A stretch of 64,000 nucleotides of DNA, taken from Turbatrix aceti. Lineage: Eukaryota > Nematoda > Chromadorea > Rhabditida > Panagrolaimidae. The notes under the pieces were generated by a model. That model was not told the DNA's origin, searched no databases, and worked only from the letters and a program-made list of their open reading frames with translations. Below are positions 30,221 through 42,897 of the stretch, in pieces. Position numbers and translations under genes: made by a program. Numbering within the stretch: position 1 is the stretch's first letter; each line of letters begins with the position of its first letter. The stretch is from assembly GCA_963969345.1 (NCBI GenBank), contig OZ017770.1, positions 691,246-755,245 of the forward strand, in the 5' to 3' direction.

Positions 30221-33200
30221 GATAAAGCATCCAAATCGATTTAAAGTTCAACCTGAAAAAAATCCTGCATATAGAATTGTGTAAGATACGCGCGGGACAC
30301 GACAGTAAGATTTTACAGTATCCACCTGATTCTATCAAAGTAGCAAACGTGTGCCCGTAAGTAGAATTCTTGCACGGTAAAGCTCGCAAGTGCCGTGATC
30401 TGTATAAATAACAGGCAAGTGCTACGTCAGAAATGCGCACAACAAAAAGGCAGAACCCTGATAAGATGTGCTCATTAGAAGCGGTGCAAACGGGGTGTTG
30501 AATTAAAACTAATTGATAAAAGGGAGCGATAACGATGATGAAAGATAAAACTACTGATAACGTTTAAAAAAGAATTGGAAACGTAAACTTCACAATAAGG
30601 CCTCTTATATTATAGAAAGTCAAGAGCATCACAGGACGTAAACACATTAATTTGTAAAACATCCATCAGTACTGTGTTAAAGATAACGTAAATGACCAAA
30701 AAACTGAAACAAAGAGATGCATCGGGCAAAAAAAGATAGTTATTGTGACGCCACAGTGTTAAAACGTATAAATATAAAACGCTGGCACGGCACTCTAAAA
30801 TTTGTTTCTATGTATTTTTCAGAGAAAAAGACAGATTACGCGTGGACAAGGTTACGAATAAGAAATACGTGTAGTAGTGGTTATGACCACAGCAGCGTAC
30901 ATCCAGGTTAAAAACATGGTTACGAAATGTTATTGCATAGATGTGTCCGTTGTTGTGTCACTCTGATGATAAGCGCTCTTTTTCGGCATTGAACACACAA
31001 AAAATAAATGGCATAAAGGTCCGAAAAAGTAGGGTAGGCTATGGTAGTAATAGTTTAGCGGTCGGTGAAGAAAACGTATTCCACAGGATTGAATACGCAA
31101 TGAACAGATTGCGCCCTGGAGCGCGCGCCAATGCAGGCAGGCAACGACAAAAGCTGTTCCACCCGTTTACAGGGCGTTGTCGGTCATTCCAAAAAATGCC
31201 GTTTTACGAAACAAAAACAGTTAATTGTGTACTTCTTATCAGACAGTTTTATTCGTTTTCTGTTAGTGGCTAGGAAAAGAAAAGCAAGGAATTAGAAGTT
31301 GAATTTGTAAGATTTTTGATTCGTCAAAAGTCATCAGAAAAGATCCGCATAATCCTAAATGCTCCATTTTAATCAAAAATAAAGGGAAAAACTGCACTTG
31401 TGAGTAAGTAGTGTAGTGATACCTCAAAGTTAGATATCATTGCGTGTATAGCGTATGATAAATTTTTTTCTCTCTTTGGTCACGATAAAAAACAAGGCCC
31501 CCTTTTGGTCGCGATAAAAACCACGATGAAATATGAAATGGATAAATAATTCCACTACAAAATGCAAAGCACATAAAACATACGAAGGTTTGGCAATATG
31601 TTGAAAGCCCTCTCTGATATCCTAGCAACTAATCAGCACAACAAAGAAGGGGAAAAAACTTGTCAAATTTTGACAATGCCATTTACGATAACCCTGCCAG
31701 GCAAGCAGAGGAAAAAATATAACAACACTAAAGGCTGTTAAGTTTTTCCTCTCTTTTGTTGTCTATTCGTTGACTGATGTAAAGATATGCAGCAAGACTT
31801 GTGCATTTTTTTATGATCAACCAAAAATTCGCATATTCATTTTAAGTAGATAAATGTCATGCAGAAGGTGCCAATAAAGGAAGAAAGACGACTGAAAGTT
31901 ATCAGTTAAGACAAACGTGCTTGCTTGCCCAATGCGTGTTGCTTCATAAGATCGCAAAATGTAAAAAAACGCCATAAGCGCCTACACATTCCGAAAAAAA
32001 AGTTCCAGTCTTTTTCAGACAGGGATAGCACTACTACCTACGCAGTAAAAAAAACGACCACACCAAGGCAGGTTTTTTGAAAAGTGGCACTGATATAGCA
32101 AAAAATTGAAATAAAGCATGATAAAGCGGAGCAAAAAAAGAAGGAAAGCAAGTGGCAAAGTAACGATTGTTGTTATTTTGAAATGCATGCTACACTTAAT
32201 CCAGAAATGATATCAAGTAAAAAAAACTATTCGTTTCATTTCTAATCACAGTGGTTATGAGCGTAAGAAGCAATAGAGCCTTTGTATAAGAGCCGTATTC
32301 CTTATAAGCAAAACGTATACTAAGACTGATTAAACTTCGAAAAGGCGCTGCACAACTTCGTAGTATTCCGTTTCAAAAAAAACATTATCCATGTAGCTGC
32401 GGCCATTTTGGTCATTTCAAAAACCGTCGAGAATGATAAGACGTCAAGCAAACAATCTTATCGCGACAAAAATCTACAATACCACAACACTGATTCAAAA
32501 GGAAAGAAAGGGGAAGAGGCGGTAACGGTATTTGAGAGAACAATAAGCAGAATGGTGAACGACAAATACTGTCGTAGAATTGACTCCATTGTTGATTGGT
32601 ATCGGCCGCTACCTGGCTGGCGGCGAGCAACGACGCATCGCGCAATCAGCGAGAGGTCAACAAAATTTTGACAGCAACCAAAAATCGCAAAACTACGAAT
32701 ATGTCCCTCTCTCCCGTCTTCGCATCAGTGCTTTTCAAAAGAACTGGATTTATAATAACTAAGGTTAACATCCGGGTGAATAATCATCATGCCATAGTCT
32801 GCAGCTGCTGGCTAACAGCAGTGGTAGTGGCAAAGTGAGTTGGAGAGCGGGAATATGGAAAAAGATAACGAAGTCTTGACGAGGACAAATAAGACTGTGC
32901 CCTGCTTATGTAGTCGTTAACAAAAATATCAACTTATTAGTTGAACAAACAAAACCGATATATATTTTAAACTACGCGCTGGTTAAAAAAAACATTACTT
33001 TTATATGCTAAATGTCATATAACATGCCAGATGCACTATCAGTACTGCTCTACGATGCACTTATCCCTGTTGCAAACAGTGTTGCAACTATTGTTTTACG
33101 AAAAGCAGTTTAAGTTGTTTACAATACTCTGGTGCTCACCAGAAAAAAAGCTTCAAACCTAGCATTTTGGTCGCTGTCTACAAGTGTGATAAATGTGCCG

Positions 33201-36200
33201 AAGTTAAACAGTAGAAAAAAAGCGCCAAAACTGAACAGTCGACCGAAAACAAGAAAGTTAATGGGAAAGCTGGACAATAACGGACAATCGCTTTGCATCA
33301 GGTAGTGCCCGGAAAGGGTGGTTCCCAGCTATCCGCATGACCTTGCCATACACGAACAGCGTTTGTAAAAATGTCAGCGAGGAACAGAGCATGTGTTATC
33401 CAGAATAAACAGCGGGTTGGAAAAAAACAGGGTCATTTTCCGAAATCTACGTATCAAAAATGGTGTTAGAGTTATATTCTGTTCCCTCACATCGAAAAAC
33501 ATTCTTCAAAAATGCATTTATGTTAGGTGTATCTACGTCGAGCAGAATAATTTGATATTTTTGTCGATGTCGTAAAAACAATTGATTGTTCCAAATGGCA
33601 AGAATCGTTGATTAAGGAAATCACTTTCTGTGAGTAAGCAAGAAATTGTAAAAAAACAAAGAACATTGCACGGCGTGCAGTATGACCATAAGAATAGAGC
33701 AACCAAGACGATCACCTGATTAAATCCGCAGCTTAAGTAAGAGACTGAATAATTCGGCGACGGTGCCAATCAGCCTTACTCTCCTCCCCCAAAACCACAC
33801 AAATAACAAGTCAGGACGAACAATGCAAATCTATTGATTATCCGCGCTTGAGAGACGTCATGCTGAATTTGTGGTGCGCAAGCGCGCATGGTCCTTCTCA
33901 CATGCACTCGTTTCTCTTGTCTCCTCTATCATTGGCAGCCGTCGCTCGAGTTACACCGAGTGACTACTGGAAAACACAGGTCACCCATCCAACTTGCCGG
34001 AATTGCTTTGTTCGTGGGTTTGCTTTTATTTGTGCAGTACGGAGGTTGACTGACTACTGTGGAAGGGGAGACTGATGCGGTCCAAATCTATCTCTCGCGG
34101 AGTCAACGTCGATGTCGATTGTGGCGGTTGTCAGTGCAAAAACGATTAGACCGAGGTTGACAAATATATAGGCCACAGAAGTTGATGGCGGCGCGCGCTG
34201 TCACTGTGAAGGATGATAGACAGATGAGCTAATGTTACGCGCCTACCTAGCAATCGACTGCATCTAGACTCTCAAACCAATGATGAATAAAAAATGGATA
34301 GCTCATCTTGGTATTTTTTCTGACTAGATTTTTGCCTCGTAAACAACGGGTCGCTTGGCTTGCCTGCCATCTATCGCTTGGTGCCTGTCATCAGTGCTGG
34401 TCGCGCAAGCGAGCAATTTTGGGATTGAAAAGAATGTCACAATGAAAAAGGAACAACCTCTCTCATGCAAGGTCATCAACGGACAACGACACGAAATCAA
34501 AGAAAAATAAATCGGAGGTTTCGACGCTACAAGTGGGGTGGCGATATCGTATCACTTCACATTGTGATTGGCGTCGCATGATCGCGCGCAAAGTATGATA
34601 ACTACAAGGCGTTGATATCTTCCAACGCTTATCGGTAACGGTAATCATGTAGATTATTTGCGAAAACGTCAAAGCGATAGCGAGTATTGAAAAATCAGTT
34701 CAAGCGAATGATTTTGCGCAAATACTCGCGTGACAGGCTAATGAGGAGAGGCAAACGAAACCGTTAAACGAAAACAACAATTTTTGCATGCATTACTGAC
34801 CAACTAGTGATATCCCTTTCAAAACTAGCAAAACGGTGACAACGTTTCGAAGCGATTGACAGCTTGTTCACCCCCACGGCTGAAAAAGCGAAATAAAAAC
34901 AACGTCCGAGTGACTCGCGCAAAATCTCGCTTGATTTTTTTCATTTCGTAGAAAGGACTTTGACGACAACTGCATATGCGCAAAGGGAGGTTTTCGTTGA
35001 TAATGTACAGTGGGAAAGACTGTTAGCACAGCTCGTAGCTGGTAATAGCTTGGCCAGGAAAGAACAGAATGCGTAGTTGTGTACACGGACGTAGGGCGAC
35101 CAATTTTCAACAAAAGATTAGGTTACCACAGAGACCTCAAGGTCCTCAGAGCTGGCTTTGAGTGATTTGGATTGACACAATATATCGTTGGTAGGACTTC
35201 AAAACTATTTTGTGATGGAAAGAAAAAAGAAATCGGATAAAAGATGTCGTAGTAAGAAAACCTCAAACATAAGTTGGGAGATAACTTATAGTCATACGCG
35301 ATGATTAAAAGAATATCAAGCTTTTAAAATCCGAGCACCTGTTAAACAATTTAAGAAATGCAATACTAGCTGAAAAAAAGTTATCTATCGCTTTTAGTGA
35401 TTATACACAACCGTTAAGCCGTAGCATATTTTGCGAGCCCGACATCTTTGCTTGTTTCTCTTCCTCCTTTATTGCTGATAGAGAGATATGAGTTTCGTTA
35501 CTCGCCATAGTGCCACTAAAACATCCTAAGTTGTATACGAAAGCAAACGGCAGCATACGACGCGCTACAGAACGAGCAGATGTGCACATAAACATCTTGC
35601 ACGATTCGAAAATGACAGCAGACGCCACAAATTCATGTGATGTGATAGGTTAACATTTCGGTCGTTATGCAGCTTGTGTAAAATAATGGCGGTATACTCC
35701 GGTCCCTTCTGTCGTTTTTTTCGTACGATCCAGACATCTTGAGTGGTTTTGGCACTGACTGACAGTGACGATTGCGTTAAACTATTCAAAATCACAGTCT
35801 TCAAGGACTCTGCATTTTTTCTTCGAGGGCGCATAAACGTCATTCAAAGAATAAAGAGGAACCCTATCAGTAGCAGTCAGGGTGGAAATATGATCGTAAT
35901 TTCTTTTTCAAAAAAAAAGAAGCCTGACAAAGCCTGCTGTTTTTGTTGGTCTTTGTGCCACCGCGCGCAAACCAATCACTCGTGCATGCTTGTTTGTTTG
36001 TCCATCTCAAAATGGCACAGAAAAGCGTAAAGGTGCAAAAAAATGTACGCACCTGTAATTTCAGTGCCGTTGTCTTTTACGACTTGACTTTGGCGGTTGT
36101 TGGTGTTGTTATTTTGTTTCGATGGAAATCGAAGAAGAAACTGATAAGCAACAGCGTGAGGCAAGCCGATATCCAAGTCTGCTTTCACTCGTTTTTGGGG

Positions 36201-39200
36201 TGGTGGTGTTGTCTCTCGTTTCCTGAGGCCTGAGTGATATTCATTACATTTTTATTGAGGTACATAAACAGAAGTGTATTTGGCGTATTCGGACACAAAT
36301 TGCAAGTCAAACAATAGACAAACGGGACAAACACAAAATCGAAAAATGACATATGAAAAGCGCTGACCAGCGTGATGTGACTCGTCGTTCGCCCCAATGA
36401 TGTTATGTTTTGCCGATCAGATAGATAGGAACGAGTGACAAACGATCAACAGATTGAGGTTACACACGGAGTGAAGAGGGAGGTGGAAACCTTTAACGTC
36501 AAAAATATCCGGACAACGGCTGAACACAGAAAACAACACAATTTCTGTGACTGATGATGAGATAGGGTAGGCAGCGTGATGATTAAAAAATGTTCGGTGA
36601 TAATCATCAAATAAAAAAATGCTAAAAACTGCGTGTGTGGTGTGGTGTGTATTCTTATTCTCAAGAGATAGACAGGTTACGCGACAATTTGAGGAAAAAA
36701 AAGTTGTCCTTGATTTCGTCGGTGGGGACAATCAACAAGGAAGGCTGACGAAAACTGTATCCATTGTCATCAGTGGTTGGGGCGCGGGGTTAGTTGTCGT
36801 ACAGAAGAAAAGACTCAAAAAGCGAGTCATTTTACGACTTATCAAAAATGAGTCAGATAAGACACGACTCAATCGCTAGACTCTTCTCTCTACTTTTATT
36901 GTCATATGTACACTATATACTGTAGTTAAGGGATACTGCTTAAGTTTTAATCGACTACTCCTCTGCTGTTAAAGTGAAATGCAGCAGACGGCAAAGGGGA
37001 TGACAAACCAAACACGAAAAACCTTCTCTGATATTTGATTACACTCTGCTGTTTTTTTCCTCCACCGGCCTTTTGGAATAGAAAAAAGAAAACACGACGA
37101 TGCCGCCTTTGACAACAACAATGCAAAGCGCGCAAATGCGCACACCTGTACAGTGCCGATTTTGAGTGTGCACCGGTAATGGCACCGACCATGCTCGCTC
37201 AAAATAATTCCAGCATGTGTTGATGGATATGGCAATCACACTGAATGAATTCAAAAAAGGTTGTGGAATAATAGATTATTTGCATCTGCGTACGGAACTA
37301 ATAAAAGGCAAGAAGAAAACAAGAAAAAGCGCCCGCGCAATTGACTACGAAACAACAGCGGGAGAAAATAAATGCAAACAGTTAGACGCGGTTTGACTCC
37401 CTCGTAGAACGACAAGATTGACGGCTGGACTGGTCAGTCAGAGTCACCCAAGACTTAACGATTGTGAATGTGCTCAGCAACGCGCGTCTACGGCGTTCAC
37501 TACCGTTTTCGGCAAAGACAGTGAGATATATATCCCTGGCTAACAAGCAACGGGGAAAGGAGGATTGACTTACTATTCGGTAAATATAAGATCAGTCCAA
37601 CCTCCAAACAAGACAAAGAGCAGCGTCAAGGCAGTGGATGAATGGAGAGATACAAAAGAAGAAAAAAGCAGAAGATTAACGCAATCATCGCTCCACCCCC
37701 TTTTTTTGCAGTTTCCTCAATTTTCAAAGTTACTGCTTTATACTGAAAAAAAGAAGGTTTTTTGCGCACTCATCTTAACAAAGATTCGCGCGGAAAACGA
37801 TGGAAAAGCGCGCGAGGTCGTCCGAAGTGCGTGATAAAAAGATCCGAGGCAAACGCTACCATTTTTATGGGGTTGATGTTAACAACAGATTTGTAGACGG
37901 AAAATGATAGTCGAATAATGGTGCTGAGGGCGTTCATAAAAAAAGCTGTGGAACAACCAGGTGATTACGGAGAACATAAACTGCGTATGTTTGTGGTTGC
38001 GATTAGGCATAGTAGAATAAAAGGTGAATCATATCAGACAGATACAATACAACTCTTGCATTCCGTAAAAATGGCAGAACGGAAACTGATCATACTCATC
38101 TGATGGGAACGATACCTTTTAGATACCGCATTTTTTTCAGAAGAAACGTACGCTTATTTTTTTTCGAAAGATGAAAAGAAGGGGTACAATTTTACTTGCG
38201 AGGTCTATTTTTTACAAAAAAGGTAAGAGAACTATAAAATCGCCATAATAATTATCAAGACGAGAAAGAGAGGAGGAAGCGAATCGGAAAGGTCGTAGAG
38301 GAAAGGCATTTTTAAGGTTACTCCAAGATAATGATGGATGAGTGAGTGAGGCGAGCGATAATGTATTCAGGAAACAGGGGGGGGGGGGTGAATGAAAAGG
38401 CTCGATGGATGGGGTGGCTGGGCCAAAGTGGTTATTGGCGTGCAACAACTGATTTCATCACCATGTCTGGTTGACTGCGCAAAAAGCGACCTTCTGTTGC
38501 TATGTGCTATTCGGGGGTATTGTCATTGTCAGTGGTGGTGGCCAATTGGAGCTCCGAGATAGTCCCTCTTTTGATCAGAGTGAACACCTGCTGTGCGTAC
38601 ACACGCATTCGGTCGCGCAGTGGTAAATAGTTTGCGAAGGTTTCGTTGTTGTCAGTCAACCTGAGTATAACAGAATAGGCGGATGAGATAATAAGCTCCG
38701 AAACCCAAAATTTGCGTATAAGTTGCTGCTTGTTGATGATCATCGTTCGACTCGCCAGGTGTGTATTGTCTCCAATTTCTATTTTCCGGACAATGATTGT
38801 TCTTGTCACACACACACATACGCATACGCAGCCACTTACTGCCACAAAAGACTTGGTGTATACAAATTTTTTCGTACCAACCAAAAGTAATCAGCGGCCG
38901 TGGTGAGGTAGGCTCTGGCGAGCAACCCAATATCGCACTCAAAAGAAAAATGAGCAAACCTCAACGCCACTACGCCACAATAATCATCATTCACACAGGT
39001 CATCGAAATGGTCAACAACAATGGAAGTTGCCGCTAAAAGATTTTCTTGGCTGTGCGCTCGTCATATACGAGTCGAGTAAGTGAACACATGAGAATTACA
39101 GAGAAACAACCGCACCAGATACTCAGAAGACTCATTTGCGTTTTGAATGCACCGGAGATGTGAATGTCCTCGAATTTTTCCAAGGAAAAGAAAACTGCGC

Positions 39201-40540
39201 AAGGCGGCGAAATCAGTTCGATTGTTATGCGACAATGACCTCGTCGTTTTTCGTGCACAAAATTGAGCTGATAGGTTAGGATGGTAGTTGGAAGTTGTTT
39301 GGGGTAAGAAATTGGTTGAATTGTGAAAAAATGAAAGAAAATAGTACTAAAGAGGGAACGAGTCTAAAATGACGCTGACAACGACTCCAAAGTGATTGAG
39401 TGACACGAAGTGGAAATAAGACGACGACGACGCAAAAGCAGGAAAGCCCGAGGATTTATTATAAACAATAAATGAAAAGAAAACGCGCATCTGGCAAGCG
39501 ATCTATCTGATCAAAAGCTGTATCGAGAAAAGATATTGTCAATAAGGCAAGAAAGTCGTCAGTAGTTCTCTTCCTACCCGCAAGCCCCCCAAAACTATAG
39601 ATCGATTTTGATAAATACTGCTTAAGTGTCATCTTCGTTAACCTTGGGCTCCGTCGCCTCAATCAACAGACTCGAAGTACGAGTTCCTGTTGAGGCAATC
39701 AAAGAGAACTAACAAAACATCACGAGCGCACCAAGACATTTCTGTATCAACAGCCCGCCTAGATTAATAATAGAAATCACAAAACACTGATCCGGCTTTA
39801 AAAGGAACAACGCAAAAAAGCGCCATCACAAACCAGAAACGGAGGGAAAGCTACGCTGGAGTTTATCATCCTTAACAAATCGTGAAGCACAGCAGGTGTT
39901 AAAAATAAACTGATCAACGGAGCTGATTTCGTGATTCAGAGACACACACAAAGGCCTATGAAATGATGAAAAGTAATTCTTGCAAGGGCGCAGTGAATCA
40001 TTGTATGCTACTGTTGATTTATAATTAATGCAAATGAAAGATTGAAAGAATAGAACTCAAAAATCTCGTAAAATAAACCTCATGTTATGCAAAAAAACAC
40101 ATTTATCAATTTACAAAAAAATGGTGTTCTAAACCTGTTGTGGTAATTCGCATGAATCCAGTGTGAATTTTATGTTTCATGGATAACAACGAGCACAGAA
40201 ACTAAGATATGCTAGATGTTCTACCAAACGTGGCGAAAAAAACGAAAAAAAATATTAAAAAATGATGACAAAAGACCAACCTATTCGCGCGGGAAAGAAA
40301 TAGTGATAGTGCACTCACCGCTCTGATGGTATACAAAGAAGAAGAAACGCTCGCACCCCCTTGAAATCACTTCTGCCGCCAAAATACGCTCCGTAAATGA
40401 CCTCAGCCGTGTTTATTATCAGAAATAACTAAAGTCGTAACGATAACAATCGATGAAACAAAATGAATAACCGTAAGTAACTCACCAGTCAGCTCAACAT
40501 GGTTTAGCAAAAACAAAACAATGTCAGATCAGTGGCAGAA
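30221..40540. other. 10 kb without a recognisable gene
   Basis: The first 3.2 kb is the duplicated GATA upstream region; 33460-40540 is unique. No ORF shows a known domain or a chain of exons. The plus strand has many poly-A/purine runs, as expected if a minus-strand transcript with T-rich introns crossed it. It could be regulatory DNA or 5' introns of the GATA gene. A G12 run lies at 38377-38388 and a short CA repeat near 38808-38818. Confidence 0.4.
38377..38388 (+). repeat. Homopolymer G12
   Basis: Twelve consecutive G on the plus strand in non-coding DNA. It is the only such run in the window and a probable sequencing-sensitive site. Confidence 0.9.
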
Positions 40541-41326
40541 TTACTTATCCGGGTAAAAACGGTTACCAAAAATGGCAGAGCCAACGCGAACGTTAGTGCT
40601 ACCCTTTCGAATGGCAACAAGGTAGTCAGATGACATGCCCATGGAGAGCTCGAGGTCAGTTTCTGCACATTTGAGAGTTTCAGCCACACGAGCGCGAGCA
40701 TCCACCAGACGATCGAAATCACTGTTGTCATCGGCACGCTGGCTTTCGGAAAACGAGCCGATAGTCATGAGACCAGCAAGACGAACCAGCGGTGCCTTCT
40801 CGACGATTTCCTTAGCAATGGATTCAATTTCGGTCAAATTAACCCCGCTCTTGATATCCTCGTTGCTGGTGTTGACTTGAACAAAAATCTTCATCGGTAC
40901 CTTCTCAGTACGCTTTGCAACCACATCGCTGATCACCTTGGCCTGCTTGAAGCTATGAACCGATTCAATGCAGTGCAGGTTCTCAATGCGCATGATTTCC
41001 TTGATCTACAAAACAAATTAAGTTCAACACAAAAATTTAATGAATGGTAAGAAACAAACCTTGTTAGTCTGCAAGTTTCCGATAAAGTGCCACTTGATAT
41101 CGGGGCATGCCGTCTTGAGCTCCTCCGACTTCGTAGCGAGTTCCTTGACGTAATTTTCACCAAAATACCGTTGACCGTCGTTGTAGGCAGCGACAATTGC
41201 TTCCTTCGGAAAAGTCTTCGAGACAGCAATGAGACGGGGAAGGTTACGAGTAACCGACTCAGCCTCACGATGGATAGCAGAGAGAACACTCTGCAGATTG
41301 GAGCAAACAAAACCGTATTCACCCAT
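40541..41326 (-). CDS. PLPBP: PLP homeostasis protein (YggS/PROSC/PLPBP family)
   Basis: Two exons: 41326-41060 and 41005-40541, giving 243 residues. This is the single-domain, alanine-racemase-fold protein that binds pyridoxal 5'-phosphate and buffers it; no enzymatic activity is known for the family. The PLP lysine is Lys37 in LIAVSKTFP. Other family signatures are GENYVKE, IKWHFIGNLQTNK, LAGLMTIG and the C-terminal GMSSDY ... GSTNVRVGSAIFG. Length fits the bacterial and eukaryotic family (about 230-275). The ATG lies one base after a strong acceptor (tttttatgcag), and the preceding gene's stop is only 165 bp away on the same strand. This arrangement suggests the message is made by trans-splicing of a polycistronic transcript. 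Confidence 0.95.
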
Positions 41327-41491
41327 TCTGCATAAAAAACTATCGTAAAATAACAATCCCATTTTGCATAAATATACACGGTAAAAATACCGATAACGCA
41401 TCACAAAAACGTGTATCAACTGTTTTATCCTCATCACGAAAACTGAATTTTATAATTATTTCGTAAAATCAACTAGATCCTAGATCAAGAA

Positions 41492-42543
41492 CTAGAAGCG
41501 AAACTGTGTCTGCGACACGATCGGATGAACGGCGGCCGGACCGTAGAGACCCGTGAGTTGTCGCTTGTTGATTGTGATAGACTTTCGCTCGGCTTCTGGT
41601 TGAGGAGGAGTATCAAGCACGCGGACAGGAGGAAGCGGACGAATTTTGCGTCCACAGTAGCCGTCTTTCTTGTGGTACAATCCACTGCTTTGCTTGTATC
41701 CAAACCTACGATGCATATTTGCAGAACCAAAAATTTTGTCATGGAAATCAGCATGAGAAAGTCGGCCAACGGTTGCCATGCAAGTTCGATGCAGCGAAAA
41801 CTCGTGTTTGTGAGGAAGCTGAAGAAAAATTCATTGAATGCTTTGATAAAATCTTTTTGACGCAATAAAACAAACCCGAAGAACAACAAAGTTGCCCTGG
41901 TAACGGACAATCTGAGCAGCGGTACCGGCAGCGACGATGAAAACTTCCGAATCATCCGTGGGGTAGCGCTCGACAGAATTCACCATTGTGCCGATGCTGA
42001 GTGCTCCAAGAGGATAACTGTTGCCTTCGATACCAACAACAGGATTAATAGGAATGTGGCCCGATGTCTTGATTATCTGGCCGGCAGTCATATTTTCCGT
42101 GGCAAGGATCCAGCGTTTGCCCTGAGTGCCTGCGACCAAAGCAATGTGAGCCGAGCGATTGGCATCACGACGCACTTCCAACACCTGAAATGCAATCACG
42201 TACACGTCAAGCATCACAAAAAGAGAAAACTTACCCGTTCATCGTAAGTTTCAGTGGGATGATCAGGACCGCGTCGGTGAAAGTCAATCACAAAGTAGTC
42301 AAACTTGAACCCCCCGCCGATATGCTGATTCACCTTGCGTCCGGTTTCGGGATCACGACCACCGAGACGATTGACGCGCAACGGTTTATGCGTATATTCG
42401 CCATTGGTGAGTTCTTGAAGGTGCTTTTCATCCCAGAGATGTCGAGGTTTCGGCTTCGTGCCCCGTGCAGGCATCTGCCGAGTCGACGAGACGGACAGCT
42501 GCCGCACGGCGGACAGTAGATTCCTGTCCAGAACCCGAAGCAT
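41492..42543 (-). CDS. mrpl-2: Mitochondrial large-subunit ribosomal protein uL2m
   Basis: Three exons: 42543-42235, 42184-41876 and 41818-41492, in phase, giving 314 residues. The N-terminal 30 residues are basic and Ser-rich, like a mitochondrial presequence. The L2 RNA-binding region follows: GGGFKFDYFVIDFHRRG, then DANRSAHIALVAG, ATENMTAG, SGHIPINPVVG, GNSYPLGALSIGT, and GTAAQIVRYQGNFVVLRLP. The C-terminal part is mitochondrial in style, without the PVDHPHGGG block of bacterial L2. Its role is in the peptidyl-transferase core of the mitoribosome. An acceptor (ttcattcag) abuts the ATG exactly, so either a trans-spliced leader or a 5' UTR intron ends here. It lies between TIM21 and PLPBP on the same strand. 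Confidence 0.93.
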
Positions 42544-42897
42544 CTGAATGAAAAAGTCAAAACAGCATTAGGCAGACAGCCACGCAAAAAACCGCGCCAA
42601 GCGATTGAATATAGAGTGGGCAAAAGTTTTTTGCATAAAAACATCACGACAACAAAATCGCTTCGAAAGTTCGTGCAGCGCAATGCGCATTTATGAAAAA
42701 CGCACATTGCCGTTCGTTGCGAATCGCTAACATAAGAGTGATACGACATTTTAAGGTAATATTTGACGGAATGAAACCGGATAGACAAAAAAAACAGATT
42801 TCACTCACAGTTTATCAAAATGGCCAGATGAAAAGCTATACTAATGATAAACTTCGACAACTATGCAAATAAAAAAATTAAAAATAACAGGTCTTCC

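Larger units (their letters stand above)
26572..33459. repeat. Tandem segmental duplication, unit 2
   Basis: Second copy of 19683-26571, in direct orientation and immediately adjacent. Differences I noticed (copy 1 to copy 2): A19770 to T26659; a C-to-T change near 21099; C22092 to G28981 (synonymous in the last GATA exon); one C lost near 24910; and single substitutions near 24973, 25140, 26293 and 26459. Identity is therefore about 99.9 percent. The right end at 33460 returns to unique sequence. Confidence 0.97.

Noticed and set aside
19683..33460. Treating the duplication as a transposon or LTR element
   Set aside because: The unit carries ordinary genes, has no terminal repeats or integrase/transposase, and its junction has only 1-bp homology.
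33848..39662. Many 60-125 codon ORFs in the gene-free region
   Set aside because: No recognisable domain on either strand, overlapping frames on both strands, and no consistent exon chain.
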